This document shows positions 52,866 to 61,678 of a DNA stretch of 64,000 nt, in pieces. The position numbers and the translations under genes were made by a program. This DNA comes from Niabella agricola (GTDB lineage Bacteria > Bacteroidota > Bacteroidia > Chitinophagales > Chitinophagaceae). Location: positions 2,542,001 to 2,606,000 of the forward strand of contig NZ_JAJHIZ010000003.1 in NCBI RefSeq assembly GCF_021538615.1, given 5' to 3'. The notes beneath the pieces were generated by a model, which searched no databases, was not told the origin of the DNA, and saw only the letters and a program-made list of their open reading frames with translations. The first letter of the stretch is position 1, and every line of letters starts with the position of its first letter.

Positions 52866-53360
52866 TTATTGTCTTTGCCCTTTCTGACTGCTGAATTTAT
52901 GCGCGTCGGAAGGAATTACCGGATGACCGGAAGGTGTGGTACTTTCCTTGAAATAAGGATCATACTGGTTCCGCATATTCTTGTAAGAATGGCCGTCTGC
53001 CAGGAAGGCTATGATAAACCAGATGAACAACAGCAAGGGAACCACGATGGTCATAATAAAGTTGCGGATCTCATCACCGAGGTGCATAAACACAGAAACA
53101 ATGTAATAGGCTTTTGCCAGCGTTAAGATACAAACGACTCCTTTTATGAAAAGCAGCAGGGCGTGACTGGGTTCTCCTTTATGCAGGGCATAGATCGAAA
53201 AACCGAGGATTAGCTCTGCAATGGTCAACAGTGTAAGAATAATGGTGGTTTTTCGCACCCTGCGCTTAAACGTAGCGTCATCGGTATGATGCGCGAAGCT
53301 TACTTCCGGATAGGCTGCAGATGGTGAAATATCTTTTGTTGGATCGTAATGTTGTGACAT
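52866..53360 (-). CDS. cytochrome c oxidase subunit IV
   Basis: 164-residue accessory subunit of the terminal oxidase with three membrane helices (about 39-58, 68-88 and 102-121). The family segment LTIAELILGFSIYALHKGE and KAYYIVSVFMHLGDEIRNF are typical of the COX4/CtaF-like proteins that end oxidase operons in Bacteroidota. Both termini are hydrophilic. Last gene of the operon. Confidence 0.88.
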   Translation of the reverse strand: MSQHYDPTKDISPSAAYPEVSFAHHTDDATFKRRVRKTTIILTLLTIAELILGFSIYALHKGEPSHALLLFIKGVVCILTLAKAYYIVSVFMHLGDEIRNFIMTIVVPLLLFIWFIIAFLADGHSYKNMRNQYDPYFKESTTPSGHPVIPSDAHKFSSQKGQRQ

Positions 53361-53362
53361 AA

Positions 53363-53397
53363 TTCTTTAAATTTCAAATATCAAATTCCAAATACAA
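53363..53397. repeat. heptanucleotide-periodic tract 16
   Basis: Units TTCTTTA, AATTTCA, AATATCA, AATTCCA and AATACAA directly upstream of the subunit IV start codon. Confidence 0.65.
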
Positions 53398-53437
53398 GTC
53401 TGTTTTATTTCCCCTCGCCCAGGAGCGGGTTGCGGTT

Positions 53438-54310
53438 TTAAATAAGATAAAAACAAAGGAATACAAATACCCAAACCAGGTCTACAAAGTGCCAGTATAA
53501 CCCGATTTTTTCGATCATCAGGTAATGTCCTCTGCGCTCGTATACGCCCATTTTTGTCTGGATCAGCATAATAATCAGCAGGATTACCCCAACAGATACG
53601 TGAAATCCATGGAAGCCGGTAATGCCATAGAAAAATCCGCCGAACGCGGCAGGTCCGCCTTTGCGCACCACCATTTCGCTGTTTGAAAGCATCTGGATCA
53701 GCTGGTCTTTAGGTGTTTGCAATAATTCGGCATGGCTTGCATGAGAAAGATGCTGCTCGTGTACCAGGGTGGCCAGGGTTTCGGTAGAAGATTTTGCCAG
53801 CGCCGGAGCTACCTCCTGCGGCAATACGATCTCACCCCAGGGATTGGAGCCATTCCGCTGTGCCAGCAGTTCAATATGATCACCAACCAGTGTAGGATGC
53901 TGACCGGTTAACAGGTGGTGCCATTCCCAGGCCTGGCACCCCAGGAAGATCAAACCTCCGATGATGGTAAAAATAAGGTACTTTTCTACGCCTTTCCGGT
54001 CGCGGTTATGCCCTGCGTGTACGGCCAGTACCATGGTAACAGAACTGATGATGAGCACGAAGGTCATTACACTCACAAAGGCCAGCGGAAGATTGGCGTG
54101 TCCAGCAAACGGGAAAGCGTTGAACACAACACTTGGCTCCGGCCAGTAGTTCAGCCCAAAACGTACGGTACCCAATGAGATGAGGAAGGCTCCAAATGTA
54201 AAGGAGTCGCTCAGCAGGAAATACCACATCATTATCTTTCCATACTCTATGTTAAACGGACTTTTTCCCCCGCTCCACCACTTGGTATTATGTGTTACTG
54301 TCTGTTCCAT
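53438..54310 (-). CDS. cytochrome c oxidase subunit III (long form)
   Basis: 290 residues from the ATG at 54310 (MEQTVTHN); an ATG five codons earlier exists. Core segments: KIMMWYFLLSDSFTFGAFLI, FLGCQAWEWHHLL, FFYGITGFHGFHVSVGVILL and GLYWHFVDLVWVFVFLCFYL. An insertion of about 75 residues lies in the middle loop. Second of two subunit III genes in tandem, a normal arrangement in ACIII-linked oxidases. Confidence 0.92.
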   Translation of the reverse strand: MEQTVTHNTKWWSGGKSPFNIEYGKIMMWYFLLSDSFTFGAFLISLGTVRFGLNYWPEPSVVFNAFPFAGHANLPLAFVSVMTFVLIISSVTMVLAVHAGHNRDRKGVEKYLIFTIIGGLIFLGCQAWEWHHLLTGQHPTLVGDHIELLAQRNGSNPWGEIVLPQEVAPALAKSSTETLATLVHEQHLSHASHAELLQTPKDQLIQMLSNSEMVVRKGGPAAFGGFFYGITGFHGFHVSVGVILLIIMLIQTKMGVYERRGHYLMIEKIGLYWHFVDLVWVFVFLCFYLI

Positions 54311-54340
54311 ATTTGATTCGATCAATTTTGTAAAAGTTGT

Positions 54341-54916
54341 TTATCCCAGAATTATGAAAAATATCATTAAATACAGCCAAAGCAGGTCTACGAAATGCCA
54401 GTACATGCCCATTACCTCAACGGGCACCGCATCATAAGACTTTGTTTTTCCGGCAATTGATTTCAGAAAGATCACCAGGAGTGCAATTACACCGCCGATC
54501 ACGTGCACCGCGTGCAGGCCGGCGATGGCATAAAAGAACTGCCCCGCTCCCGAAGCACCCTTAAACTGCACATTATTGTTCCAAAGCTGGTTAAAACCGA
54601 TCACCTGGCAGATCACAAAAGCTGCACCCAACAGGAAGGTGATACCCAGCAGTCCACGATATTGCCCCATTCCCCGGCTTTTAAAGGCCTTTATGGCCAT
54701 GAGCATGGTAAGGCTGCTGGCTAATATCAGCACTGTAGACACCCAGAAAATATTGGGCAATACAAAGGTTCTCCAGCCGGCCTGATTGCTTTTTACGATA
54801 AAAGCGCTGGTAAGCCCGGCAAACATCATCAGTATACTGGCAATAGCCACCCATAGCGCAAACTTATGCGGATGCAGTTTTCTATGTTGCTGTTCACTCA
54901 CGATACTTGTGTTCAT
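54341..54916 (-). CDS. cytochrome c oxidase subunit III (short form)
   Basis: 191 residues, five membrane helices. Typical are FALWVAIASILMMFAGLTSA, FFYAIAGLHAVHVIGG and MGMYWHFVDLLWLYLMIFF. Its stop lies 15-30 nt before the next subunit III gene. The two proteins probably occupy related but separate positions in the oxidase. Confidence 0.93.
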   Translation of the reverse strand: MNTSIVSEQQHRKLHPHKFALWVAIASILMMFAGLTSAFIVKSNQAGWRTFVLPNIFWVSTVLILASSLTMLMAIKAFKSRGMGQYRGLLGITFLLGAAFVICQVIGFNQLWNNNVQFKGASGAGQFFYAIAGLHAVHVIGGVIALLVIFLKSIAGKTKSYDAVPVEVMGMYWHFVDLLWLYLMIFFIILG

Positions 54917-54950
54917 ATATAATTTCTTATCAATAACCGTCTGTCAAAAA

Positions 54951-55868
54951 TCAGGCTTTCGCCAGTAAAAGTGCCAGCAGTACTACCGGCAGATGAATAT
55001 AACTTCCAAACATCACCTTTCTTGCAGAAGGCACATCCATTTTATTATAAAGCGCAATGGCCCTTCCGATCAGAAAAAGATTGGCCACAATGATCAACAC
55101 CCCTCCAATCATTCCTTTCACCGTACTATATTCACAGATTCCCACAAAAAAAGGCGCAATGGTAATGGGCAGCATCAGCAGCGAATATACTACTGTTTGC
55201 AAGGCCGTAAACCGGGTTGGTCCTTTATCACTGGGCAGTAGCTTAAAACCAACACTGCTGTAATCCTTGTGCGCTACCCAGGCAATGGCCCAGAAATGGG
55301 GAAACTGCCAGAGGAACTGGATTCCGAACAACACGATCCCCCCCAACCAGTTGATCTGCTGACCCGGAACAAAGCCGGCCACCCAGCCGATCAAACAGGG
55401 AAAAGCCCCGGGGAAAGCGCCCACCAAAACAGCTACAGAGTTTACCTTTTTTAAAGGGGTATATACAAAGGCATAGAGGAAGAGGCTAAACGCCGCCAAT
55501 GCACCTGCCGTCCAGTTAAAATAATACCCCAAAATAAAGATACCTACCGCGCCACTGAAAATGGCAAATCCCCAGCCCTGTTCAGGCGTTAGCCGTCCGG
55601 CAGCAACCGGACGTTTTGCTGTCCTTTTCATTTGGGCATCTGTATCCCTTTCTACAACCTGGTTGATGGTGTTGGCACTACCTGTTACCAGCAATCCACC
55701 TACAAAGAGCAAAACGATCCTCCACCAATCATACATCACATCTGGCACCAGCAGGTAACTGATCACGCTGCTGAAAACCACCATTATACTTAATGAGGGC
55801 TTCATCAACTGGAGAAAATCCCTCACTCCACCCTCTTCTGCTTTTTTCAATTTTTTATATTTAGTCAA
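54951..55868 (-). CDS. ctaB: protohaem IX farnesyltransferase (haem O synthase)
   Basis: UbiA-type prenyltransferase that makes haem O for the oxidase. 305 residues, about nine membrane helices. The first Asp-rich motif is NTINQVVERDTDAQMKRT and the second region contains WAIAWVAHKDYSSVGFK. The start is TTG at 55868 unless translation begins at an internal GTG (GGVRDF). The TTG lies within repeat tract 17. It sits between subunits I and III and supplies their cofactor. Confidence 0.94.
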   Translation of the reverse strand: MTKYKKLKKAEEGGVRDFLQLMKPSLSIMVVFSSVISYLLVPDVMYDWWRIVLLFVGGLLVTGSANTINQVVERDTDAQMKRTAKRPVAAGRLTPEQGWGFAIFSGAVGIFILGYYFNWTAGALAAFSLFLYAFVYTPLKKVNSVAVLVGAFPGAFPCLIGWVAGFVPGQQINWLGGIVLFGIQFLWQFPHFWAIAWVAHKDYSSVGFKLLPSDKGPTRFTALQTVVYSLLMLPITIAPFFVGICEYSTVKGMIGGVLIIVANLFLIGRAIALYNKMDVPSARKVMFGSYIHLPVVLLALLLAKA

Positions 55869-55911
55869 TAGGCAATGGTCAATGGTATTTCCTATTGAAT
55901 CCTCACCATTC
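55863..55911. repeat. heptanucleotide-periodic tract 17, across the ctaB start
   Basis: Seven units (AGTCAAT, AGGCAAT, GGTCAAT, GGTATTT, CCTATTG types) covering the TTG start of ctaB and ending 4 nt from the ctaD stop. Confidence 0.6.
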
Positions 55912-55915
55912 CCTT

Positions 55916-57721
55916 CTAATGTGTGCTTTCATTTTCACCCACTGGCTCGGTTTGCGGAATGAAATCTCTTCCGTCTTTACCATAATCATATGCCCAACGG
56001 TGCACCTCAGGAATTTCTCCGTCCCAGTTACCATGCCCGGGATGAATGGGTGTAGTCCACTCCAGGGTTGTTGCACCCCAGGGGTTTTGCGTACGCACCC
56101 TTCTTCCTTTATACATTGAATAGAAATAGTTGAACACAAACATCAGCTGCACTGCAAACACAATGATCGTAGCAACAGTAATCATAGCATCCAGGCTGTG
56201 GAACTGACTAAAGCTTACCCAGCTGCTCTTGTCCAGATAACGCCGCGGCATTCCTGCAAATCCCTGATAGTGCATGGGCCAGAAGATCAGGTAGGCACAA
56301 ACGATGGTTACCCAGAAGTGGATATAACCCAGCGTATTGTTCATATACCGTCCGAACATTTTAGGGAACCAGTGATAGATCCCTGCAAACATTCCAAAGA
56401 AGGCCGATACCCCCATCACAATGTGGAAATGGGCAATCACAAACATGGTATCATGCAGGTGAATATCGATGGTAGAGTTTCCCAGGAAGATTCCGGTAAG
56501 ACCACCGGAGATAAAGATGCTCACAAATCCAATAGCAAAGAGCATCGCCGGAGTAAACCGGATATTTCCTCTCCATATGGTGGTAATCCAGTTAAATACC
56601 TTGATGGCCGAAGGAATCGCAATCAGCAGGGTTAACAGTACGAACACCGAACCCAGGAAGGGGTTCAAACCCGTTACAAACATGTGGTGCGCCCAAACCA
56701 GGAAGGCCAGTACGCAGATTGCCATCAGTGAAGCGATCATGGCCATATAACCAAAGATCGGCTTACGGGAATTGATGGCCAGGATCTCAGAGGCCAGTCC
56801 CATTGTTGGCATAATAATAATGTATACCTCCGGGTGCCCCAGGAACCAGAACAGGTGCTGGTACAAGATGGCACTACCGCCTTCATTGGGCAGAGCCTGG
56901 CCTGCTACAAAAATATCGCTGAGATAGAAGCTGGTTCCCAGGTGACGGTCGAACATCAGCAGTACCAAACCAGACAACAGTACCGGGAAGGATAATACCC
57001 CCAGGATGGCAGTAAATAACAGCGCCCAGACAGTCAGTGGCATACGGGTCATCGACATGCCCTTGGTGCGCATATTCAGAATAGTGGAAATATAGTTCAG
57101 ACCACCCAGCAACTGTGACGCAACAAACAGGGTCATGGCAATGATCCAAAGATCCATACCGCTTTTCGAACCCTGAGAAGCCAATCCCAGAGCACTCAAC
57201 GGAGGATAAACCGTCCAACCGCCGGCTGCAGGTCCTGTTTGGGTGAATAAAGAAGATAACATTACAATGCTGGCAGCAAAGAACATCCAGTAAGACAGCA
57301 TGTTCATAAACGGAGAAGCCATATCCCGCGCACCTACCTGCAAAGGAATCAACAGGTTGGCGAAGGTACCGCTCAATCCGGCCGTTAATACAAAGAAGAT
57401 CAGCACGGTTCCGTGCATGGTCGTTAATGCATAATAAAATTCAGGTTTGATCTTTCCCCCCTCAGCCCATCGGCCAAAAAAGGTTTCCAGAATGGGGAAA
57501 GACTGATCAGGAAAACCCAGTTGTAAACGAAACAGCACCGAGAATAAACCACCGATAATCGCCCAGATAATACCCGTTACAAGAAATTGCTTGGCAATCA
57601 TCTTGTGATCCATACTGAAGATATACTTCGATATGAATGTTTCTTTGTGATGATGAACATGCGGCTCTCCGGAATGACCATGACTCGCAACCTCATGCTG
57701 AATATGTAAAGTATCGCTCAT
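55916..57721 (-). CDS. ctaD: cytochrome c oxidase subunit I
   Basis: Catalytic subunit, 601 residues, twelve membrane helices, holding haem a, haem a3 and CuB. Haem a ligand His in TMHGTVLIFF; CuB/Tyr crosslink motif WFLGHPEVYIIIMP with the Glu of A1-type enzymes; CuB histidines in WAHHMF; haem ligands in FVIAHFHIVMG. The HPEVY glutamate assigns it to type A1. A His-rich N-terminus (HGHSGEPHVHHH) precedes the first helix. Confidence 0.96.
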   Translation of the reverse strand: MSDTLHIQHEVASHGHSGEPHVHHHKETFISKYIFSMDHKMIAKQFLVTGIIWAIIGGLFSVLFRLQLGFPDQSFPILETFFGRWAEGGKIKPEFYYALTTMHGTVLIFFVLTAGLSGTFANLLIPLQVGARDMASPFMNMLSYWMFFAASIVMLSSLFTQTGPAAGGWTVYPPLSALGLASQGSKSGMDLWIIAMTLFVASQLLGGLNYISTILNMRTKGMSMTRMPLTVWALLFTAILGVLSFPVLLSGLVLLMFDRHLGTSFYLSDIFVAGQALPNEGGSAILYQHLFWFLGHPEVYIIIMPTMGLASEILAINSRKPIFGYMAMIASLMAICVLAFLVWAHHMFVTGLNPFLGSVFVLLTLLIAIPSAIKVFNWITTIWRGNIRFTPAMLFAIGFVSIFISGGLTGIFLGNSTIDIHLHDTMFVIAHFHIVMGVSAFFGMFAGIYHWFPKMFGRYMNNTLGYIHFWVTIVCAYLIFWPMHYQGFAGMPRRYLDKSSWVSFSQFHSLDAMITVATIIVFAVQLMFVFNYFYSMYKGRRVRTQNPWGATTLEWTTPIHPGHGNWDGEIPEVHRWAYDYGKDGRDFIPQTEPVGENESTH

Positions 57722-57765
57722 AATTAACGTTTAAAAAACTGACCTATCTTTCTTTATCAAAAAAA

Positions 57766-58881
57766 TTACTTCTTGCCCGCTGAATCTTTTTTTACTGCTG
57801 CTGTATCGGTTGCTACCTTAACGGAGTCTTTTACAGCCGGCGCAGCAGCAGTGGAATCTTTAGAAGCAGTAGTTGGCGCTGCAGCCGGAGCTGCCGCTTC
57901 TTTCACTTTTGCATATTGGGGTTTCTGAGAAGCCATCCATTGATCAAACTCCTCCTGGGTTTCCACAATGATTTCCCCACGCATACCGGTATGACCTGCA
58001 CCACACATCTGATCACAGGCGATTTCGTATACAAATTTACTATTTCCGGTTTCTTTAATCATGTCCTTGGTGGTTTTTATTGGTGTAAACCACAGGGTAG
58101 TGGGTGTACCCGGAACCGCATCCATTTTCAGTCGGAAATGCGGCAATCCCACACTGTGTATCACATCCTTGGCACCAATAATCAGTTTTACCGGCTTTCC
58201 AACTACCAGGTGCATGGGAGCAGAGGTTACATAAACATCATCATGGTTGGCTGCATCATCCCAGATCTGTCCCAGGGGGTTATCGTGCGCCTCGTCGATG
58301 TTTTTATAATATTTTTTTCCAAAAACCCCGTCTTTGCCCGGGTAACGGAATTCCCATTTGAACTGGCTTCCGGTAATTTCGATCTGCATGGCATTCTCTG
58401 GCGCTGCTCCGGTAATACGGTACCAGTAAACAATCCCAAAACCAATAAGAATGGTTAACACGATCGCCGGCACCACAGTCCACAGCAGCTCCAGCTTATT
58501 ATTATGCGGGAAATAGTACACCGTACGTTTGTCAGACTCCTGGTATTTAAAGGAGTACCAGAACAACAGGATCTGTGTTCCAAAGAATACCAAACCGGTA
58601 GCAATGATGGTATATTTCAGCATCCGGTCTACCAGGATTCCGTGATCCGAAGCCGAAGTTCCTAATTTCAAAATTTTATCGCCAAGTGTATGGTGTGCCC
58701 AATACACCCCAAACAATCCAACGATCAGAAATACCAGCAACAGAGCGGCATTGATCTTATTGGTTTGTTTCCTGGTTTTTTCTTCCCCCCGGATCACAGA
58801 AACAAATTCGCTTGCCCTTGCAATCTGAAAGGTTATAATAAAACCTAATATTAAAATGGCGAATATTAAAAAGTTTTGCAT
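57766..58881 (-). CDS. ctaC: cytochrome c oxidase subunit II
   Basis: 371 residues with three N-terminal hydrophobic segments (about 1-20, 45-62 and 92-112; one may be a signal) and a CuA cupredoxin domain. CuA ligands are His in DVIHSVGLP and CDQMCGAGHTGM. No cytochrome c domain is fused, so an external donor is needed; ActE or ACIII itself is the likely source. The tail after about 320 is rich in Ala, Pro and Lys. Follows actF by 55 nt. Confidence 0.95.
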   Translation of the reverse strand: MQNFLIFAILILGFIITFQIARASEFVSVIRGEEKTRKQTNKINAALLLVFLIVGLFGVYWAHHTLGDKILKLGTSASDHGILVDRMLKYTIIATGLVFFGTQILLFWYSFKYQESDKRTVYYFPHNNKLELLWTVVPAIVLTILIGFGIVYWYRITGAAPENAMQIEITGSQFKWEFRYPGKDGVFGKKYYKNIDEAHDNPLGQIWDDAANHDDVYVTSAPMHLVVGKPVKLIIGAKDVIHSVGLPHFRLKMDAVPGTPTTLWFTPIKTTKDMIKETGNSKFVYEIACDQMCGAGHTGMRGEIIVETQEEFDQWMASQKPQYAKVKEAAAPAAAPTTASKDSTAAAPAVKDSVKVATDTAAVKKDSAGKK

Positions 58882-58936
58882 ACGATGTTGTTCTAATATT
58901 TATTTCGACTACTATTTTTAAATTTCTGTTTCCCGA

Positions 58937-60175
58937 TTAAGTATGGTGAATCACTGCTTCTTTTACAAACGGATGGTTCCGTGCGGTTAAAGAATGTTTG
59001 CTTAAGGTTTTGCCGGTCACAAACATAATGATACCCACAAAACCCAGCCCGATTCCCATATCAAACAGGATCATTGGTACTTTATTGGGCGACACTGCAG
59101 GGAATACCATCTGGAAAAAGTCGAGCCAGTGCCCGAAGATCACAAGTACAGCCACAATTGTGACAATGGTATAATTTCTTTTAGAGTCCCGGCTCATGAA
59201 GATGAGAATCGGGGCTACAAAGTTGATAATCAGCATCATCCAGAAAATAGCGCTGTAAATACCTTCTGCTCTGGGTTTAAAGTATACGGTTTCCTCAGGA
59301 ATGTTTGCATACCAGATCAGCATGAACTGGGCAAACCACAAATAGGTCCAGAAAATGGAAAAGGCAAAAATGAACTTACCCAGATCGTGCAGGTGCTCTT
59401 TATTTACCAGGGGCAGGTAGCCATTGTTCTTTAGGAATACCACATACAGGGCGATGAGCGACATACCGGCTACAAAAGTGCTGGCAAAGTTATACCAGCT
59501 AAACATGGTGCTGTACCAGTGTGCATCAATACTCATAATCCACAGCCAGGGAACAGAAGACATAACGGTTAATGCAAATACCACGATGTACAGGGCTGCC
59601 ATTACGGTGTTGTTCCAAACAAATTTCTTTCTTTTCTCCAGCGTACTTACTATTTCTCCTTCATCAGTTTTTAAAGACATCTGGCGCATTTTCCAACCCA
59701 AGAATGACCATAATACAACAGTAAGAACAGTAACCGTTGCAAAAAAGCCCTTACTCAGGAAACCGCTTTTATGCTGTAAAACGGGGTCGTGAGCAACATG
59801 CTCCGCATCCGTCCAGTGATAAATGGTATGATGATCTCCAAAACACAACGCCAGTAAAATCACCATGGCAATTACGCCGATTACCGGTACACAGGAAGCA
59901 ATGGCTTCGGTAACACGGGTAAAAGCGATCTGCCATCCGCCCCAAGCCAGGGTGGTAGCACACATAAAGAACATAGCCGCATTTACTACCAGCAGGAAGT
60001 ATACGCTGTTCTGGAGCAAACTGGCCCAAAAGCGTGCACGATTATCGTGATCCCCCTCGCCTCCAGTTGTCACAAACAGGGAAATCGCTGCGATGACACC
60101 CACCACCATTAACGCGAACGCTATCGTGTTATATCTTTTTGCAGGTATGAATTTTTCCGTAGTTGACGTTGACAT
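58937..60175 (-). CDS. actF: alternative complex III subunit ActF
   Basis: 412 residues with about ten membrane helices, related to ActC/NrfD but without obvious cofactor ligands. Characteristic parts are KRYNTIAFALMVVGVIAAISL, WHWSTMFSWYNFAS-like (AHWYSTMFSWYNFASTF) and FWTYLWFAQFMLIWYANIPEE. It forms part of the membrane base of the quinol:cytochrome c oxidoreductase. Order and length fit the Bacteroidota act operon. Confidence 0.9.
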   Translation of the reverse strand: MSTSTTEKFIPAKRYNTIAFALMVVGVIAAISLFVTTGGEGDHDNRARFWASLLQNSVYFLLVVNAAMFFMCATTLAWGGWQIAFTRVTEAIASCVPVIGVIAMVILLALCFGDHHTIYHWTDAEHVAHDPVLQHKSGFLSKGFFATVTVLTVVLWSFLGWKMRQMSLKTDEGEIVSTLEKRKKFVWNNTVMAALYIVVFALTVMSSVPWLWIMSIDAHWYSTMFSWYNFASTFVAGMSLIALYVVFLKNNGYLPLVNKEHLHDLGKFIFAFSIFWTYLWFAQFMLIWYANIPEETVYFKPRAEGIYSAIFWMMLIINFVAPILIFMSRDSKRNYTIVTIVAVLVIFGHWLDFFQMVFPAVSPNKVPMILFDMGIGLGFVGIIMFVTGKTLSKHSLTARNHPFVKEAVIHHT

Positions 60176-60210
60176 TCGAATCTTATATTAATAGTTCTGT
60201 GAATTAGTTA

Positions 60211-60867
60211 TTATTTTTTTGCTGTTGCATCTGCCGCCACTGCTGCTCCGGCTGTTTTTGTGCTGTCAGCTGCGGCTCCTGAAGCAGCGGCACCTCCCCC
60301 CTGCTTAGACTTGATAAATGTGATAATCTCCCATCTTTGTTTAGGGCTCAGCTGAGAAGCGTAACTTCCCATCTGTCCTTTACCATAAGTAACGGAATAA
60401 AACATCGTACCGGCAGGAAGCGCCTTCATATCTGCAGCCATAAAATCCTTTGGCGCTGCGGTATAAGGTCCTTCACCACCATTGAAGAGGGGTCCGTTGC
60501 CATCCAGTTTTGCCCCATGGCAGATGCCGCAGTTTACCAGGTACAAGCGTTCCGCTTCCTTCATATCGATTTTAGTACCAGCAGAATCCAGGGGATTTTT
60601 CAGTTGCGCCGACTGCGCATATCCTATCGAATCATGCGGCAGGTTAAACGCAAACTCCGCATCCTCGCCTCTTGCCACCGTACCGGGCACCGGCTTGCGA
60701 TTGTAGAAAACACCTTCCTTTTCCAGATCGGCGGTGGAAGCATAGGTTTCATAGGCCCTGCTATAGGTCATGTCCGGCATGTATGAACGACCTGGGTTAC
60801 TATCCGCTCCGCAACCTGCCGCTATTGCGCTAAAAGCCACCGTTGCTATAAATATATATTTATTCAT
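60211..60867 (-). CDS. actE: alternative complex III subunit ActE, monohaem cytochrome c lipoprotein
   Basis: 218 residues from the ATG at 60867 (MNKYIFIATV). Lipobox AIAAGC. One haem c motif CGICHGAK at about 112-119 and a Met ligand in GQMGSYASQLSPKQRW. The tail is Ala/Lys-rich. It carries electrons from the ACIII core to the oxidase. The gap upstream to actD holds repeat tract 18. Confidence 0.92.
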   Translation of the reverse strand: MNKYIFIATVAFSAIAAGCGADSNPGRSYMPDMTYSRAYETYASTADLEKEGVFYNRKPVPGTVARGEDAEFAFNLPHDSIGYAQSAQLKNPLDSAGTKIDMKEAERLYLVNCGICHGAKLDGNGPLFNGGEGPYTAAPKDFMAADMKALPAGTMFYSVTYGKGQMGSYASQLSPKQRWEIITFIKSKQGGGAAASGAAADSTKTAGAAVAADATAKK

Positions 60868-60888
60868 GTTTCCTTTTATCAAAATTTG

Positions 60889-60951
60889 TTTGAGATTTGA
60901 GGTTTGAGGTTTGAGATCGGGACAACATCAAACCAAAAACATCAAACTATA
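60889..60951. repeat. heptanucleotide-periodic tract 18, nine units
   Basis: TTTGAGA, TTTGAGG, TTTGAGG, TTTGAGA, then TCGGGAC and units AACATCA, AACCAAA, AACATCA, AACTATA, all in one 7-nt phase, filling the actD-actE gap. Confidence 0.8.
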
Positions 60952-60956
60952 AATGC

Positions 60957-61544
60957 TTATACTGCAGCTACTTTTTTACCAAAACGAACTGTTTCCCGGT
61001 CGTAACGGCCAAACCACCATCCGGTTTCGCGGCTTTGCACCTGTACATCCTGTGCACCAGCCTCTTTCAGAAATGCGATCGCTTCCGCTTCGTTGGTTTT
61101 ATCGGTACATTCAACAGCCATTACAAACGTGTCATCCGTACTGCGCGGGTTAAAATGATCCTTTTTTACAAAAGGCGCCAACTGGCAAAGCCAGCAAAAA
61201 GTCAACACCATTCCAACTGCGGAGAACAACACCGTCAGCTCAAACATGATCGGAATCCAGGCCGGCAGCGAAAAGAAGGGTTTGCCTCCAAAATTGATCT
61301 GCCAGTCGCGCGCCAGCGCCCAGGTAATAAAGCTGATCGCGGTAGTGGTACCGGTAATACCATATATAAAACCGGCAATGTGCAGGTCCGTATCTTTCAT
61401 TCCCAGTTCCTTGTCTAAACCATGGATGGGGAAGGGCGTATACACATCATGTATCTTATAACCGGCGCGACGCACTTTCTTCACTGCAGGAAAAAGTACC
61501 GCTTCCTCGTAAAAATTGCCTGTAATAAACTTCTTGATGGCCAT
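60957..61544 (-). CDS. actD: alternative complex III subunit ActD (DUF3341)
   Basis: 195 residues with two membrane helices (about 57-77 and 97-121) as a hairpin. N-terminal domain KIHDVYTPFPIHGLDKELGM is typical of DUF3341; the C-terminal part ends with CTDKTNEAEAIAFLKEAGA. No cofactor sites. A peripheral-membrane stabilising subunit of ACIII. Confidence 0.93.
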   Translation of the reverse strand: MAIKKFITGNFYEEAVLFPAVKKVRRAGYKIHDVYTPFPIHGLDKELGMKDTDLHIAGFIYGITGTTTAISFITWALARDWQINFGGKPFFSLPAWIPIMFELTVLFSAVGMVLTFCWLCQLAPFVKKDHFNPRSTDDTFVMAVECTDKTNEAEAIAFLKEAGAQDVQVQSRETGWWFGRYDRETVRFGKKVAAV

Positions 61545-61556
61545 ATTTTCTATTTG

Positions 61557-61591
61557 TTTCAGGTTCCAGGTTTAACGCTTCATGTTTATCC
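61557..61591. repeat. heptanucleotide-periodic tract 19
   Basis: Units TTTCAGG, TTCCAGG, TTTAACG, CTTCATG, TTTATCC just upstream of the actD start. Confidence 0.6.
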
Positions 61592-61623
61592 CTCTTACCT
61601 TATTATTTTTTTTCAATTTTACT

Positions 61624-61672
61624 ACTTCAGGTTACAGATATCAACGTGAAACATTGAACGTGCAACCTGAAA
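61624..61672. repeat. heptanucleotide-periodic tract 20
   Basis: Seven units (ACTTCAG, GTTACAG, ATATCAA, CGTGAAA, CATTGAA, CGTGCAA, CCTGAAA) just downstream of the actC stop. With tract 19 it fills most of the actC-actD gap. Confidence 0.65.
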
Positions 61673-61678
61673 CTATTC